Shown here one piece after another: positions 1-8,776 of a stretch of 35,195 bases of DNA. The position numbers were made by a program, and so were the translations under genes. Under the pieces are notes generated by a model. The model was not told the origin of the DNA. It ran no database searches and saw nothing but the letters and a program-made list of their open reading frames with translations. Positions within the stretch are counted from its first letter, which is position 1; each line of letters opens with the position of its first letter. Origin of the DNA: Prevotella sp. (GTDB lineage Bacteria; Bacteroidota; Bacteroidia; Bacteroidales; Bacteroidaceae); the NCBI GenBank assembly GCA_017460765.1, contig JAFUAK010000151.1, positions 1-35,195 of the forward strand. Direction: 5' to 3'.

Positions 1-72
1 CTCAAAATAGTCTGCTAGCACATCTGGAAAGATGACACGCATGACCTCCCAACTCTTCAATTTACGTCTCAT
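1..72 (-). CDS. IS transposase N-terminus (partial, runs off the window)
   Basis: A reading frame on the minus strand starts at ATG 72-70 (or ATG 42-40, residue 11) and stays open to the window edge. The 24 visible residues include VIFPDVLADYFE. This resembles the start of the small N-region protein of ISAon1-like transposases common in Bacteroidetes (a recalled resemblance, not searched). A TACCTTTG box at 85-78 lies just upstream. ATG 72 would leave almost no leader, which slightly favours ATG 42. The rest of the gene is outside the window, so intactness cannot be judged. Confidence 0.5.
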   Translation of the reverse strand, partial: MRRKLKSWEVMRVIFPDVLADYFE

Positions 73-77
73 GGGTG

Positions 78-85
78 CAAAGGTA
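78..85 (-). promoter_or_regulatory. -7 box of the partial transposase gene
   Basis: TACCTTTG on the minus strand matches the Bacteroidetes -7 consensus TAnnTTTG. The -33 element is weak (TTTA about 18 bases upstream). Confidence 0.4.
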
Positions 86-144
86 CACATTCCTTTGCAA
101 AATAAAGAATGTTTTCAACCGGCTTTTCGGACTGAGCCCTAAAA

Positions 145-185
145 TGTATTATAGTTAGACCTTTGTTACGGAGGGCTATAATACA
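145..185. repeat. Inverted repeat, 10-bp arms
   Basis: Arms TGTATTATAG (145-154) and CTATAATACA (176-185) are perfect complements separated by 21 bases. It lies about 75 bases upstream of the transposase start and may belong to the end of that IS. Confidence 0.6.
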
Positions 186-320
186 CGCTCTAATACATTT
201 GCTGGTCATGATGTTGCGTGATGCTTCATAATGCGGCATTGCATTTTTGAGGTGTCCATCCCTCTATTAGGGTCATTCTCAAACACTTACAATTGTAAGG
301 TGCTGACAATCAGACACTAA

Positions 321-347
321 AAAAGGGAACCGATTGGGTTCCCTTTT
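321..347 (-). terminator. Intrinsic terminator of tRNA-Ser
   Basis: The 11-bp perfect stem (321-331 with 337-347) has a 5-base loop. It is followed on the minus strand by a T run extending to 319. It lies 32 bases beyond the 3' end of the tRNA gene. Confidence 0.8.
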
Positions 348-378
348 ACGATACTTGCGGAGAGTGAGGCTCCTTTCG

Positions 379-466
379 CGGAAGGTGAGGGATTCAAACC
401 CCCGATACCCGAAAGGGGTATACCGGATTTCGAGTCCAGCGCGATCGATCACTCTGCCAACCTTCC
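379..466 (-). tRNA. tRNA-Ser (anticodon CGA)
   Basis: This is an 88-base class II tRNA on the minus strand. The acceptor arms GGAAGGT (466-460) and ACCTTCC (386-380) pair fully, with discriminator G at 379. The anticodon loop is CTCGAAA, with anticodon CGA at 432-430 reading codon UCG. A long variable arm with stem GTATACCC/GGGTATC, typical of tRNA-Ser, precedes the T arm (GGG TTTGAAT CCC). CCA is not encoded. It has its own promoter upstream and a hairpin terminator downstream, so it appears to be a separate transcription unit. Confidence 0.95.
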
Positions 467-479
467 CTTAATCCGCGTG

Positions 480-511
480 CAAAGGTAGTGCAAATTTTTG
501 AAACCACCAAA
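480..511 (-). promoter_or_regulatory. Promoter of tRNA-Ser
   Basis: TTTG (511-508), a 20-base spacer and TACCTTTG (487-480) fit the Bacteroidetes primary sigma consensus exactly. The tRNA begins 13 bases past the -7 box. Confidence 0.8.
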
Positions 512-534
512 AGAATTGCCAGGAAACTTCCGTT

Positions 535-1122
535 TTATCCGAAAGAAAGTTTTTCCAGGCGGCTGCGCAGTTCCTGGGCCTGGCTCCTGCGGATGGCGAG
601 CCGTATCTCGCAGGTCGTGTCGTAGGCCTGGCTGACGATGCGCGGCTGCATCTCCTTGACGATGCGCATCACGTCGTTCATCAGCGGGTAGGCGAACGAG
701 TAGGTGACCTGCTCCTCCACCTGTCGCGTCTCCACCTCCGAGTGGGCGATGGCGTCGGCAGCGGCCTCGCGGTAGGCCACGATGAGCCCGCTGGTGCCGA
801 GGTTCACGCCGCCGTAGTAGCGGACGACGACGATGAGCACGTCGGTGAGTTCCTGCGAGTTGATCTGCCCGAGGATGGGCTTGCCGGCGGTCGATGAGGG
901 CTCGCCGTCGTCGTTGGCACGGAACTCCTGCCTCGCGGGGCCGAGCATGTAGGCGTAGCAGACGTGGCGGGCGTCGTAGTACTTCTTGCGGTACTGGGCC
1001 AGCAGGTCCTTGATCTCCCCGGCAGATTCCACATGATGAGCGAAGGCGAGGAACTTGCTACGCTTCTCGGTGTAGTAGCCCTCGCCTCCGGTCTTGATGG
1101 TGCGGTATTCGTCGTTAAGCAT
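535..1122 (-). CDS. YigZ/IMPACT family protein (UPF0029)
   Basis: The 195-residue product is a full-length member of the YigZ/IMPACT family. The N-terminal part carries the family signature: the DDGEPSSTAGKP stretch near residues 71-82, then RYYGGVNLGTSGL near 101-113. The C-terminal part is the smaller ferredoxin-like domain of the family. The eukaryotic relative IMPACT affects translational control through GCN2; the bacterial role is not settled, so no reaction is assigned. The start ATG overlaps the end of carB by 8 bases (ATGCTTAA), so it is the last gene of the valS-carB unit and probably translated by coupling. No terminator is obvious between it and the tRNA promoter. Confidence 0.92.
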   Translation of the reverse strand: MLNDEYRTIKTGGEGYYTEKRSKFLAFAHHVESAGEIKDLLAQYRKKYYDARHVCYAYMLGPARQEFRANDDGEPSSTAGKPILGQINSQELTDVLIVVVRYYGGVNLGTSGLIVAYREAAADAIAHSEVETRQVEEQVTYSFAYPLMNDVMRIVKEMQPRIVSQAYDTTCEIRLAIRRSQAQELRSRLEKLSFG

Positions 1123-4100
1123 TGTACTCCTGCCAGGACTTGATCTTCACGTCGTCGAGGCCGATGGCGGTGAAGGCCTCGATGAAGGCCTTGGCCAGCC
1201 TGACGTTCGTCATCAGCGGGATATTGTGGTCGATGGCCCCGCGGCGGATGCGGTAGCCGTTGGTCAGTTCGCGCGAGGTATGGTTCTTCGGCACGTTGAT
1301 CACCAGTCCGACCTTGTGCTGCGAGATGAGGTCCATCACGTTGTTCTCGCCCTCCTCGTCGGGCCATGCCACGGCGACGGCCTTCACGCCGTTGTCGTTG
1401 AAGAACTTGGCCGTTCCGGCGGTGGCGTAGATCGTGTAGCCCTTCCTTGCCAGTTGCTGTGCGGGCTCGAGCAGCGACACCTTGCCCTTGGCTCCGCCCG
1501 AGGAGATGAGCACGGCGTCCTTCGGAATCGAGTAGCCCGTGGCGATCAGCGAGTTGAGCAGCGCCTCGTTCAGGTCGTCGCCCAGGCATCCCACTTCGCC
1601 GGTCGACGACATGTCGACGCCCAGCACGGGGTCGGCGTTCTGCAGGCGGGCGAACGAGAACTGCGAGGCCTTCACGCCGATGCGGTCGATGTCGAACTCG
1701 CTCTTCTCGGGCTTCTGGTAGGGCGCGTCGAGCATGATCTTCGTGGCCGTCTCGATGAAGTTGCGCTTCAGGATCTTCGACACGAAGGGGAAGGAGCGCG
1801 AGGCGCGGAGGTTGCACTCGATGACCTTCACCTCGCGGTTCTTGGCCAGGAACTGGATGTTGAACGGACCCGAGATGTTGAGTTCGGCGGCTATCTTGTG
1901 GGCGATCTTCTTAATCTGGCGGATGGTGGAGAAGTAGATGTGCTGTGCGGGGAACACCATCGTGGCGTCGCCGGAGTGCACACCGGCATACTCGACGTGC
2001 TCGGAGATGGCGTACTCGATGACCTCGCCCTTGTCGGCCACGGCGTCGAACTCGATCTCCTTGGTCTCGGTCATGAACTTCGAGATCACCACGGGGAATT
2101 CCTTCGACACCTCGGTGGCCATGTTCAGGAAGCGGTGCAGTTCCTCATCGTCGTAGCACACGTTCATGGCGGCGCCGCTGAGCACGTACGACGGGCGTAC
2201 GAGCACGGGGTAGCCGACCTTCTCGACGAACTCCTTCACGTCCTCGAAACTCGTCAGCGCCCTCCATGCCGGCTGGTCGATGCCGAGTTTGTCGAGCATG
2301 GCGGAGAACTTGTCACGGTTCTCGGCGCGGTCGATATCCACGGGCGACGTGCCGAGCACGGGCACGCCCTGGCGATGCAGTTTCATGGCGAGGTTGTTCG
2401 GGATCTGTCCGCCCACGGAGACGATCACGCCTCGGGGCTGCTCCAGGTCGATCACGTCGAGCACGCGCTCCAGCGACAGTTCGTCGAAGTAGAGGCGGTC
2501 GCACATGTCGTAGTCGGTCGACACGGTCTCAGGGTTGTAGTTGATCATGATCGACTTGTAGCCCAGTTTGCGGGCCGTGTTGATGGCGTTCACCGAGCAC
2601 CAGTCGAACTCCACGCTGGAGCCGATGCGGTAGGCACCGGAGCCGAGCACCACGACCGACTTCTCATTATTATAATAATTAATGTCGTGTGCGGCCTGAT
2701 ACTTCTCGCCCTTGGGGTCTCCGAAGGCGGGCACGTGGGTGTAGGTGAAGTAGAGGTAGTTGGTCAGTTCGGGATGCTCGGAGGCCACAGTGGGGATGCG
2801 CTTCACGCTGGGGACGATGCCCTTCTGCTTGCGATACTTGCGCACCTCGAGGTTCTCCTTCTCCATGTTCGTCGACTGCGACTTCAGCACGAAGCGGGCA
2901 ATCTGGAAGTCAGAGAATCCGCAGCGCTTCACCTCCAGCAGCAGTTCGTCGGGCAGTTCCTCGAGCGTGTTATACTTCTGCAGTTCGTGCTTCAGGTCAA
3001 CGATGTGCTTCAGGCGCTCCAGGAACCAGACGTCGATCTTCGTCAGTTCCTCGATGCGCTCCACGGTGTAGCCTTCCTCCAGGGCCTGGGCGATGGCGAA
3101 GATGCGCAGGTCGGTCGGGTTGGCCAGTTCGTAGTCGAGGTTGTCGAACTTCGTGTGGTCGTTGCCCACGAAGCCGTGCATGCCCTGACCGATCATGCGC
3201 AGGCCCTTCTGGATCATCTCCTCGAACGAGCGGCCGATGCTCATGATCTCGCCCACGGACTTCATCGACGAGCCGATCAGACGGCTGACGCCGGCGAACT
3301 TCGTCAGGTCCCAGCGGGGAATCTTGCAGATCATATAGTCGAGTTGCGGAGCGACGTAGGCGCTGGATGTCGTGCCCATCTCGCCGATCTGGTCGAGCGT
3401 GTAGCCGAGGGCGATCTTGGCGGCGACGAAGGCGAGGGGATAGCCGGTGGCCTTCGAGGCGAGGGCCGAGGAGCGGCTCAGGCGGGCGTTGATCTCGATG
3501 ATGCGGTAGTCGTTGGTCTCAGCGTTGAAAGCGAACTGGATATTGCACTCACCGACGATGCCGAGGTGCTTCACGCAGCGGATCGTGATCTCCTGCAGCA
3601 TCTTCACCTGCTCCTCCTTCAGCGAGCAGGTCGGAGCCACCACGATCGACTCACCAGTATGGATGCCGAGGGGGTCGAAGTTCTCCATCGAGGCCACGGT
3701 GAAGCAGCGGTCGTTGGCATCGCGGATGCACTCGAACTCAATCTCCTTCCAGCCCTTCAGCGACTCCTCGACGAGGATCTGCGGGGCGAAGGTGAAGGCC
3801 GATTCAGCCAGTTCGACGAAGGTCTTCTCGTCGGGACAGATGCCGGAGCCCAGGCCGCCGAGGGCGTAGGCACTACGGATCATGATGGGGAAGCCGATCT
3901 CGTGGGCTGCCTTCAGGGCATCCTCCATCGACTCCACGGCGTGACTGACGGGCACTTTCAGGTCGACCTCACCGAGTTTCTTCACGAAGAGGTCGCGGTC
4001 CTCCGTGTTCATGATGGCCTCGACGCTCGTACCTAATACTTCCACGCCGTACTCCTTCAGCGTACCGTTCAGGTAGAGTTCCGTACCGCAGTTCAGGGCC

Positions 4101-4375
4101 GTCTGTCCGCCGAAAGCCAGCAGGATGCCGTCGGGGCGCTCCTTCTTGATGATTTCCGTCACAAAGTGGGTGTTCACCGGCTGGAAATACACCTTGTCGG
4201 CGATACCGTCCGACGTCTGGATGGTGGCGATGTTTGGGTTGACGAGCACGCTCTTGATGCCCTCTTCGCGGAGTGCCTTCAGTGCCTGCGAGCCGGAATA
4301 GTCGAACTCGCCTGCCTGTCCGATTTTCAAGGCGCCCGATCCGAGTACCAGCACCTTCTTCAGTTCTTTCTTCAT
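1115..4375 (-). CDS. carB: Carbamoyl-phosphate synthase large subunit
   Basis: The 1086-residue protein has the full duplicated architecture. There are two ATP-grasp halves (about 1-400 and 560-940, each opening with a VLGSGA-type motif), a middle oligomerisation region, and a C-terminal MGS-like allosteric domain (about 940-1086, with ATAGTAKFF). It makes carbamoyl phosphate from bicarbonate, ammonia and two ATP, feeding pyrimidine and arginine synthesis in the cytoplasm. The glutaminase subunit that supplies ammonia (carA) is not in this window. The gene starts 16 bases after valS ends and overlaps the next gene by 8 bases, so the three are probably co-transcribed. Codon use is strongly GC-rich; long open frames on the opposite strand are a by-product of this. 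Confidence 0.97.
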   Translation of the reverse strand: MKKELKKVLVLGSGALKIGQAGEFDYSGSQALKALREEGIKSVLVNPNIATIQTSDGIADKVYFQPVNTHFVTEIIKKERPDGILLAFGGQTALNCGTELYLNGTLKEYGVEVLGTSVEAIMNTEDRDLFVKKLGEVDLKVPVSHAVESMEDALKAAHEIGFPIMIRSAYALGGLGSGICPDEKTFVELAESAFTFAPQILVEESLKGWKEIEFECIRDANDRCFTVASMENFDPLGIHTGESIVVAPTCSLKEEQVKMLQEITIRCVKHLGIVGECNIQFAFNAETNDYRIIEINARLSRSSALASKATGYPLAFVAAKIALGYTLDQIGEMGTTSSAYVAPQLDYMICKIPRWDLTKFAGVSRLIGSSMKSVGEIMSIGRSFEEMIQKGLRMIGQGMHGFVGNDHTKFDNLDYELANPTDLRIFAIAQALEEGYTVERIEELTKIDVWFLERLKHIVDLKHELQKYNTLEELPDELLLEVKRCGFSDFQIARFVLKSQSTNMEKENLEVRKYRKQKGIVPSVKRIPTVASEHPELTNYLYFTYTHVPAFGDPKGEKYQAAHDINYYNNEKSVVVLGSGAYRIGSSVEFDWCSVNAINTARKLGYKSIMINYNPETVSTDYDMCDRLYFDELSLERVLDVIDLEQPRGVIVSVGGQIPNNLAMKLHRQGVPVLGTSPVDIDRAENRDKFSAMLDKLGIDQPAWRALTSFEDVKEFVEKVGYPVLVRPSYVLSGAAMNVCYDDEELHRFLNMATEVSKEFPVVISKFMTETKEIEFDAVADKGEVIEYAISEHVEYAGVHSGDATMVFPAQHIYFSTIRQIKKIAHKIAAELNISGPFNIQFLAKNREVKVIECNLRASRSFPFVSKILKRNFIETATKIMLDAPYQKPEKSEFDIDRIGVKASQFSFARLQNADPVLGVDMSSTGEVGCLGDDLNEALLNSLIATGYSIPKDAVLISSGGAKGKVSLLEPAQQLARKGYTIYATAGTAKFFNDNGVKAVAVAWPDEEGENNVMDLISQHKVGLVINVPKNHTSRELTNGYRIRRGAIDHNIPLMTNVRLAKAFIEAFTAIGLDDVKIKSWQEYNA

Positions 4376-4391
4376 AATTCGTATTGGTTTT

Positions 4392-7100
4392 TTATTTGTT
4401 CCTTAATGCTGCAATGGATTCCTTCAGCGAGGCAATCTTCTCCTCGGAGTCGCTCTGCTTCTTGCGCTCCAGGGCCACGACGGCCTCAGGGGCATTCTGC
4501 ACGAAGCGCTCGTTCGAGAGTTTCTTCTTCACGCCTGCGAGGAAGCCTTCCAGGTGCTGGAGTTGAGCCTCCATCTTCTGGATCTCGGCCTCCACGTCGA
4601 TCATGTTCCCCAGAGGTACGGCGTACTCCTGCGTGCCGACCATGAAGGCAGAGGCGGTAGGATCTTTCTCTACGACGATATTGATGGTGCTCAGGTTGGC
4701 CATCTTGATGATGATGCCATAGAAATCCTCAAAGTCGTTCTGGTTGACGATCTGCAATTCGAGTTGTTCCTTCGGGGCAATGTTCTTCGAAGAGCGCACC
4801 ATGCGGACGCCGGAGACGATTTGCTTCACGCTCTCGATCTGGGCAGTGAGTTGGGCATCGGCCTCGGTGGGGGCGGGGAGTTCCAGTTTGTCGCGCATGA
4901 TCGACTCGCCTTCCTGACGGTCGTAGATGTGCTGCCAGAGTTCCTCGGTGATGAACGGCATGAAGGGATGTAACATCTTCAACAGAGTCTCGAAGAACGA
5001 GAGCGTCTTGTCGAAAGTTACGCGGTCGATGGGCTGAGCCTCGCCATTGATGTAGGCGGGCTTCACCATCTCGAGATACCAACTGGAGAACTCGTCCCAG
5101 AACAGTTTGTAGACGGCCATCAGAGCCTCGGAGATACGATATTTCTTGAAGAGGTCGTCGACCTCGGCATTCGTCTGGCGCAGTTTGGCCTCGAACCATT
5201 CAACGGCAATCTTGCCCGCCTCTGACTGTTCGATGTCTGCCACCTTCCATCCCTTCACGAGGCGGAAGGCATTCCAGATCTTATTGTTAAAGTTACGACC
5301 CTGCTCGCAGAGAGCCTCGTCGAAGAGGATGTCGTTACCGGCAGGGGCGGAGAGCATCATGCCCATGCGCACGCCGTCGGCACCGAATTTCTCGATGAGT
5401 TCGATGGGGTCGGGCGAGTTGCCGAGAGACTTCGACATCTTGCGGCCGAGTTTGTCGCGGACGATACCCGTAAAGTAGACATTCTTGAAGGGGAACTTGC
5501 CCATGTACTCCTCGCCGGCCATAATCATGCGGGCCACCCAGAAGAAGATGATATCGGGCGCCGTCACGAGGTCGCTGGTGGGGTAGTAGTAATTGATTTC
5601 CTCGTTGCCGGGGTTGTTAATGCCGTCGAAGAGGGAAATGGGCCAGAGCCATGAAGAGAACCAAGTGTCAAGGGCATCCTCGTCCTGACGCAGGTCGGCA
5701 TCGGTGATGGCAGGATTCTTCTGCTGGGCCAGTTTCAGGGCCTCATCGCGCGTCTCGGCAACCACGAAGTCGTTCTCGCCCTCGCCATAGTAGTAGGCAG
5801 GGATGCGGTGACCCCACCAGAGTTGACGAGAGATACACCAGTCTTGGATGTTCTCCAGCCAGTTCTTATAGGTGTTGACGTACTTCTGCGGGTAGAACTT
5901 CATCTCACCGTTGAGCACGGGAGGCAGGGCGATGTCTGCGAAGTGCTGCATGGAGAGGAACCACTGCATGGAGAGGCGCGGCTCTATGGCTGTATCGGGA
6001 TTGCGCTCCGAGTAGCCCACCTTATTAGTATAATCCTCTATCTTCTCCATCAGTCCGGCAGCCTGCAGGTCCTTGGCAATCTGCTTGCGGCAGTCCATAC
6101 GGTCCATGCCGACATAGACAGGAGACTGCTCCGAGATAGTTCCGTCGGGATTGAAGATATCGATGGTCTCCAGATTGTGAGTCTTGCCCAGCATGTAGTC
6201 GTTGGTGTCGTGGGCAGGCGTCACTTTCAGACAGCCTGTACCGAACTCGATATCCACGTAGCGGTCCTCGATGACGGGAATCACGCGACCGACCAGCGGT
6301 ACGATGACCTTGCGGCCCTTCAGCCACTGGTTCTTTGGGTCCTTGGGGTTAATACACATGGCCGTATCACCCATGATGGTTTCAGGACGGGTGGTAGCCA
6401 CGACAGCATAGTAACCCTTGGCATCTTTATGGATGATATTGCCATCGGCCTTCAGATTCTCCTCGTTGTCGAGTTGAGTCAGACCATCCACGTAATATTT
6501 CAGATGGAACAGGTGGCTCTGCTCCTCCTTATAGACCACTTCTTCTGTAGAGAGGGCGGTGAGTGCCTTCGGATCCCAGTTCACCATGCGCAGACCGCGA
6601 TAGATAAGTCCTTTGTTATAAAGGTCAACGAACACCCTGATGACACTCTTCGAACGTGTCTCGTCCATCGTAAAGGCAGTACGGTCCCAGTCACAACTGG
6701 CACCCAGACGACGGAGTTGTTTCAGGATGATGCCGCCGTGCTCATGAGTCCAGTCCCAGGCGTGCTCAAGGAACTGCTCACGGGTGAGGTCATGCTTCTT
6801 GATGCCCTGCTCGGCCAGTTTCTTCACCACTTTGGCTTCTGTGGCGATAGAGGCGTGGTCGGTACCGGGTACCCAACAGGCGTTCTTGCCCTCCATACGG
6901 GCTCGACGCACAAGGATATCCTGAATCGTGTTGTTCAGCATGTGTCCCATGTGGAGTACGCCCGTCACATTGGGCGGTGGAATCACGATTGTGTAGGGCT
7001 GACGACCGTCGGGTTTACTACTGAAAAGTTTGTTGTCCAACCAGTACTGATACCATTTAGATTCGACCTCTTTTGGGTCATATTTACTTGCAAGTTCCAT
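4392..7100 (-). CDS. valS: Valyl-tRNA synthetase
   Basis: The 902-residue class Ia synthetase charges tRNA-Val. The N-terminal [13 protein letters not shown] stretch holds the HIGH-type motif at residues 50-53. [14 protein letters not shown] carries the KMSKS loop. [12 protein letters not shown] marks the CP1 editing domain that hydrolyses mischarged threonine. The C-terminal 70 residues form the charged coiled coil usual for ValRS. Length is normal for the family. The start [20 protein letters not shown] is the typical opening. It is first in the valS-carB-yigZ unit and is divergent from mazG, with an 88-base promoter region between them. Confidence 0.97.
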   Translation of the reverse strand: MELASKYDPKEVESKWYQYWLDNKLFSSKPDGRQPYTIVIPPPNVTGVLHMGHMLNNTIQDILVRRARMEGKNACWVPGTDHASIATEAKVVKKLAEQGIKKHDLTREQFLEHAWDWTHEHGGIILKQLRRLGASCDWDRTAFTMDETRSKSVIRVFVDLYNKGLIYRGLRMVNWDPKALTALSTEEVVYKEEQSHLFHLKYYVDGLTQLDNEENLKADGNIIHKDAKGYYAVVATTRPETIMGDTAMCINPKDPKNQWLKGRKVIVPLVGRVIPVIEDRYVDIEFGTGCLKVTPAHDTNDYMLGKTHNLETIDIFNPDGTISEQSPVYVGMDRMDCRKQIAKDLQAAGLMEKIEDYTNKVGYSERNPDTAIEPRLSMQWFLSMQHFADIALPPVLNGEMKFYPQKYVNTYKNWLENIQDWCISRQLWWGHRIPAYYYGEGENDFVVAETRDEALKLAQQKNPAITDADLRQDEDALDTWFSSWLWPISLFDGINNPGNEEINYYYPTSDLVTAPDIIFFWVARMIMAGEEYMGKFPFKNVYFTGIVRDKLGRKMSKSLGNSPDPIELIEKFGADGVRMGMMLSAPAGNDILFDEALCEQGRNFNNKIWNAFRLVKGWKVADIEQSEAGKIAVEWFEAKLRQTNAEVDDLFKKYRISEALMAVYKLFWDEFSSWYLEMVKPAYINGEAQPIDRVTFDKTLSFFETLLKMLHPFMPFITEELWQHIYDRQEGESIMRDKLELPAPTEADAQLTAQIESVKQIVSGVRMVRSSKNIAPKEQLELQIVNQNDFEDFYGIIIKMANLSTINIVVEKDPTASAFMVGTQEYAVPLGNMIDVEAEIQKMEAQLQHLEGFLAGVKKKLSNERFVQNAPEAVVALERKKQSDSEEKIASLKESIAALRNK

Positions 7101-7188
7101 ATTTATGTTTAATTATTTTCAAAAATCGCTGCAAAATTAGTAAAAATCCAGCGAAAAGTCGTATCTTTGCCACATTATTTAATATTTT
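7101..7188. promoter_or_regulatory. Divergent promoter region valS / mazG
   Basis: TAATTTTG on the minus strand (7139-7132) is a -7 box for valS. TATCTTTG on the plus strand (7162-7169) is a -7 box for mazG, 19 bases before its ATG. Neither has a clean TTTG at -33, so the assignment rests on the -7 boxes and the gene arrangement. Confidence 0.6.
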
Positions 7189-8046
7189 ATGCATACTAAA
7201 GAAGAAAAAATGCGGGCTTTCGGGCGATTTCTGGATGTGCTGGACGCACTTCGGGCCAATTGTCCGTGGGACAAAAAACAGACCAACGAGAGCCTGCGGC
7301 CCAATACGATTGAGGAGACTTACGAACTCTGCGATGCTTTGATTAAGAATGATGTGCCTGATATCTGCAAGGAACTGGGTGATGTGCTGTTGCATATCTG
7401 CTTCTATGCGAAGATTGCAGAGGAAAACGAGCAGTTTGATATGGCTGATGTCTGTAATGCCTTGACAAGGAAGATGATTACGCGTCATCCACATGTGTAT
7501 CATCCCTCGCAGATTGATGCCGAGAATCCCAAACCGCTGCCTTACGTACCTAGTGACGCTGAAGTCACTGGTGATACCAAAGTGACGACGGTAACGCAGG
7601 TGCTGGAGAATTGGGAACAAATCAAACTGAAGGAAAAGGACGGCAACAAGCGCGTGCTCTCCGGCGTGCCTGAGGCACTACCAAGTCTGATCAAGGCCTA
7701 TCGTATCCAGGATAAGGCTCGTAACGTGGGGTTCGACTGGGAGGATCGTCAGGATGTATGGAAGAAGGTACGCGAGGAAATTGACGAATTGGAGGCAGAA
7801 TTAAACAAGGACGACAAGGAGCACTCAACAGATGAACTGGGCGACTTCCTGTTCGCCGTAATTAATGCTGCACGGCTCTACAAATTGAATCCTGATAATG
7901 CTCTGGAGAGAACGAACCGAAAGTTTATCGAGCGTTTCAATTATATTGAGGATCACAGCATTAAGGTTGGAAAATCTCTTAATTACATGACGCTTGAAGA
8001 GATGGATGCTTTGTGGAATGAGGCCAAGGAGAAACTGAAGAAGTAA
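7189..8046 (+). CDS. mazG: Nucleoside triphosphate pyrophosphohydrolase MazG
   Basis: The 285-residue protein has two tandem MazG folds, as in E. coli MazG. The first has the metal-binding pattern EETYE (42-46) with ELGD (62-65); the second has EEIDE (196-200) with ELGD (216-219). It hydrolyses (d)NTPs to monophosphates and pyrophosphate, cleaning the nucleotide pool. Between HPHVYHP and VLENWEQIK it carries about 20 residues (roughly 110-135) that the E. coli protein lacks by recalled comparison. ATG 7189 fits the upstream -7 box; ATG 7210 is a possible alternative. The next genes follow in the same direction with 31- and 6-base gaps, suggesting one operon with a lipoprotein gene and RNase Z. 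Confidence 0.93.
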   Translation: MHTKEEKMRAFGRFLDVLDALRANCPWDKKQTNESLRPNTIEETYELCDALIKNDVPDICKELGDVLLHICFYAKIAEENEQFDMADVCNALTRKMITRHPHVYHPSQIDAENPKPLPYVPSDAEVTGDTKVTTVTQVLENWEQIKLKEKDGNKRVLSGVPEALPSLIKAYRIQDKARNVGFDWEDRQDVWKKVREEIDELEAELNKDDKEHSTDELGDFLFAVINAARLYKLNPDNALERTNRKFIERFNYIEDHSIKVGKSLNYMTLEEMDALWNEAKEKLKK

Positions 8047-8077
8047 TAATTAATAAATATAATAATAAGGTAAAGAT

Positions 8078-8770
8078 ATGAAGAAAGTATCTGTATTGGT
8101 ATTGACAATTGCTGGATTGATAGCATTCGGCAGTTGTGGTAGTAAGCAACAGCAGCAGGCTGCGACAGATGATGATTCCACTTCTGTAGAGGATTTGGTG
8201 CCTAGAGACAAGACTATTTATGGCATCTGTACGGAAGGAACAGCGATGAACACGCTGGAAATGATCACTGATAGTGGCGATACCTTGAGACTGAGTCTGG
8301 AGAATGCTCAGGAAAATGGTAAGGTATTTGGTGGCTTGCAGGTCTCGGATCGTGTGGCTGTTGTAACTGATAAGGAAAGTAAAGAGGCACAGGTTGTTAT
8401 CAACCTGAATACACTGATGGGTGACTGGGTGATGCCTGATCCGTTGGATGGCAGTGACGAGATCGGCATTCGCATCAAGGAAGGTGGCGTCGCTGAGAGT
8501 ATTGATCAGAGCACTATTATCTATCGTACATGGAAAATCTTCAATGGCGACCTCGAAATCCTGTTGGTACGTGAAGGTGGCGGTGACGAGGAAGAAGAGA
8601 ACCGCTATGAGATTCTGACCCTTGGTCCTGATACGTTGGCATACCGTACCATCGGCAAGCCCAAGGATGAGACTGAGACTTTCGAATACAGCCGCTGGAA
8701 GGAAAAACCTAAAGTAGACCTCCACGGACTGGAACTAGAAGATACCAACGACGAATTCAACAAGATTTAA
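8078..8770 (+). CDS. Lipocalin-like lipoprotein of unknown function
   Basis: The 230-residue product begins with a lipoprotein signal peptide: MKK, a hydrophobic core, and the lipobox AFGSC with Cys20 as the lipidated residue. A low-complexity Gln/Asp linker (about 24-38) tethers the mature protein. The remainder is rich in alternating beta-type segments, and the stretch around MGDWVMP (about 126-132) resembles the first strand of lipocalin-like proteins often seen in Bacteroidales. No substrate can be inferred. It lies between mazG and the RNase Z gene, 6 bases before the latter, which suggests co-transcription rather than functional linkage. The C-terminus is acidic and lacks a further domain. 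Confidence 0.8.
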   Translation: MKKVSVLVLTIAGLIAFGSCGSKQQQQAATDDDSTSVEDLVPRDKTIYGICTEGTAMNTLEMITDSGDTLRLSLENAQENGKVFGGLQVSDRVAVVTDKESKEAQVVINLNTLMGDWVMPDPLDGSDEIGIRIKEGGVAESIDQSTIIYRTWKIFNGDLEILLVREGGGDEEEENRYEILTLGPDTLAYRTIGKPKDETETFEYSRWKEKPKVDLHGLELEDTNDEFNKI

Positions 8771-8776
8771 ACGTTA

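Larger units (their letters stand above)
73..320. other. Gene-free stretch with inverted repeats, probable IS end
   Basis: No credible gene is seen here. It holds a 10-base perfect inverted repeat (TGTATTATAG at 145-154 and CTATAATACA at 176-185, 21-base loop) and a 14-base perfect palindrome CTTACAATTGTAAG at 286-299. The sequence TATTAGAGCGTG, read on the minus strand across about 186-197, recurs on the plus strand near the right edge of the window. The stretch lies directly upstream of a transposase start, so part of it is likely the IS terminus. The exact element boundary cannot be set from one copy. Confidence 0.45.

Noticed and set aside
804-1817. A 337-codon minus-strand frame overlapping the YigZ-family gene and carB
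   Set aside because: It is an out-of-frame, Arg/Pro-rich reading of two real genes on the same strand.
1094-4036. A 980-codon open frame on the plus strand opposite carB
   Set aside because: It is fully antisense to a certain carB, has no domain resemblance and is rich in His, Val, Leu, Asp and Gly as expected from the mirrored codon bias of a GC-rich gene.
5808-7112. A 434-codon open frame on the plus strand opposite valS
   Set aside because: It is antisense to valS, has no recognisable motif or promoter, and follows from the same codon bias.
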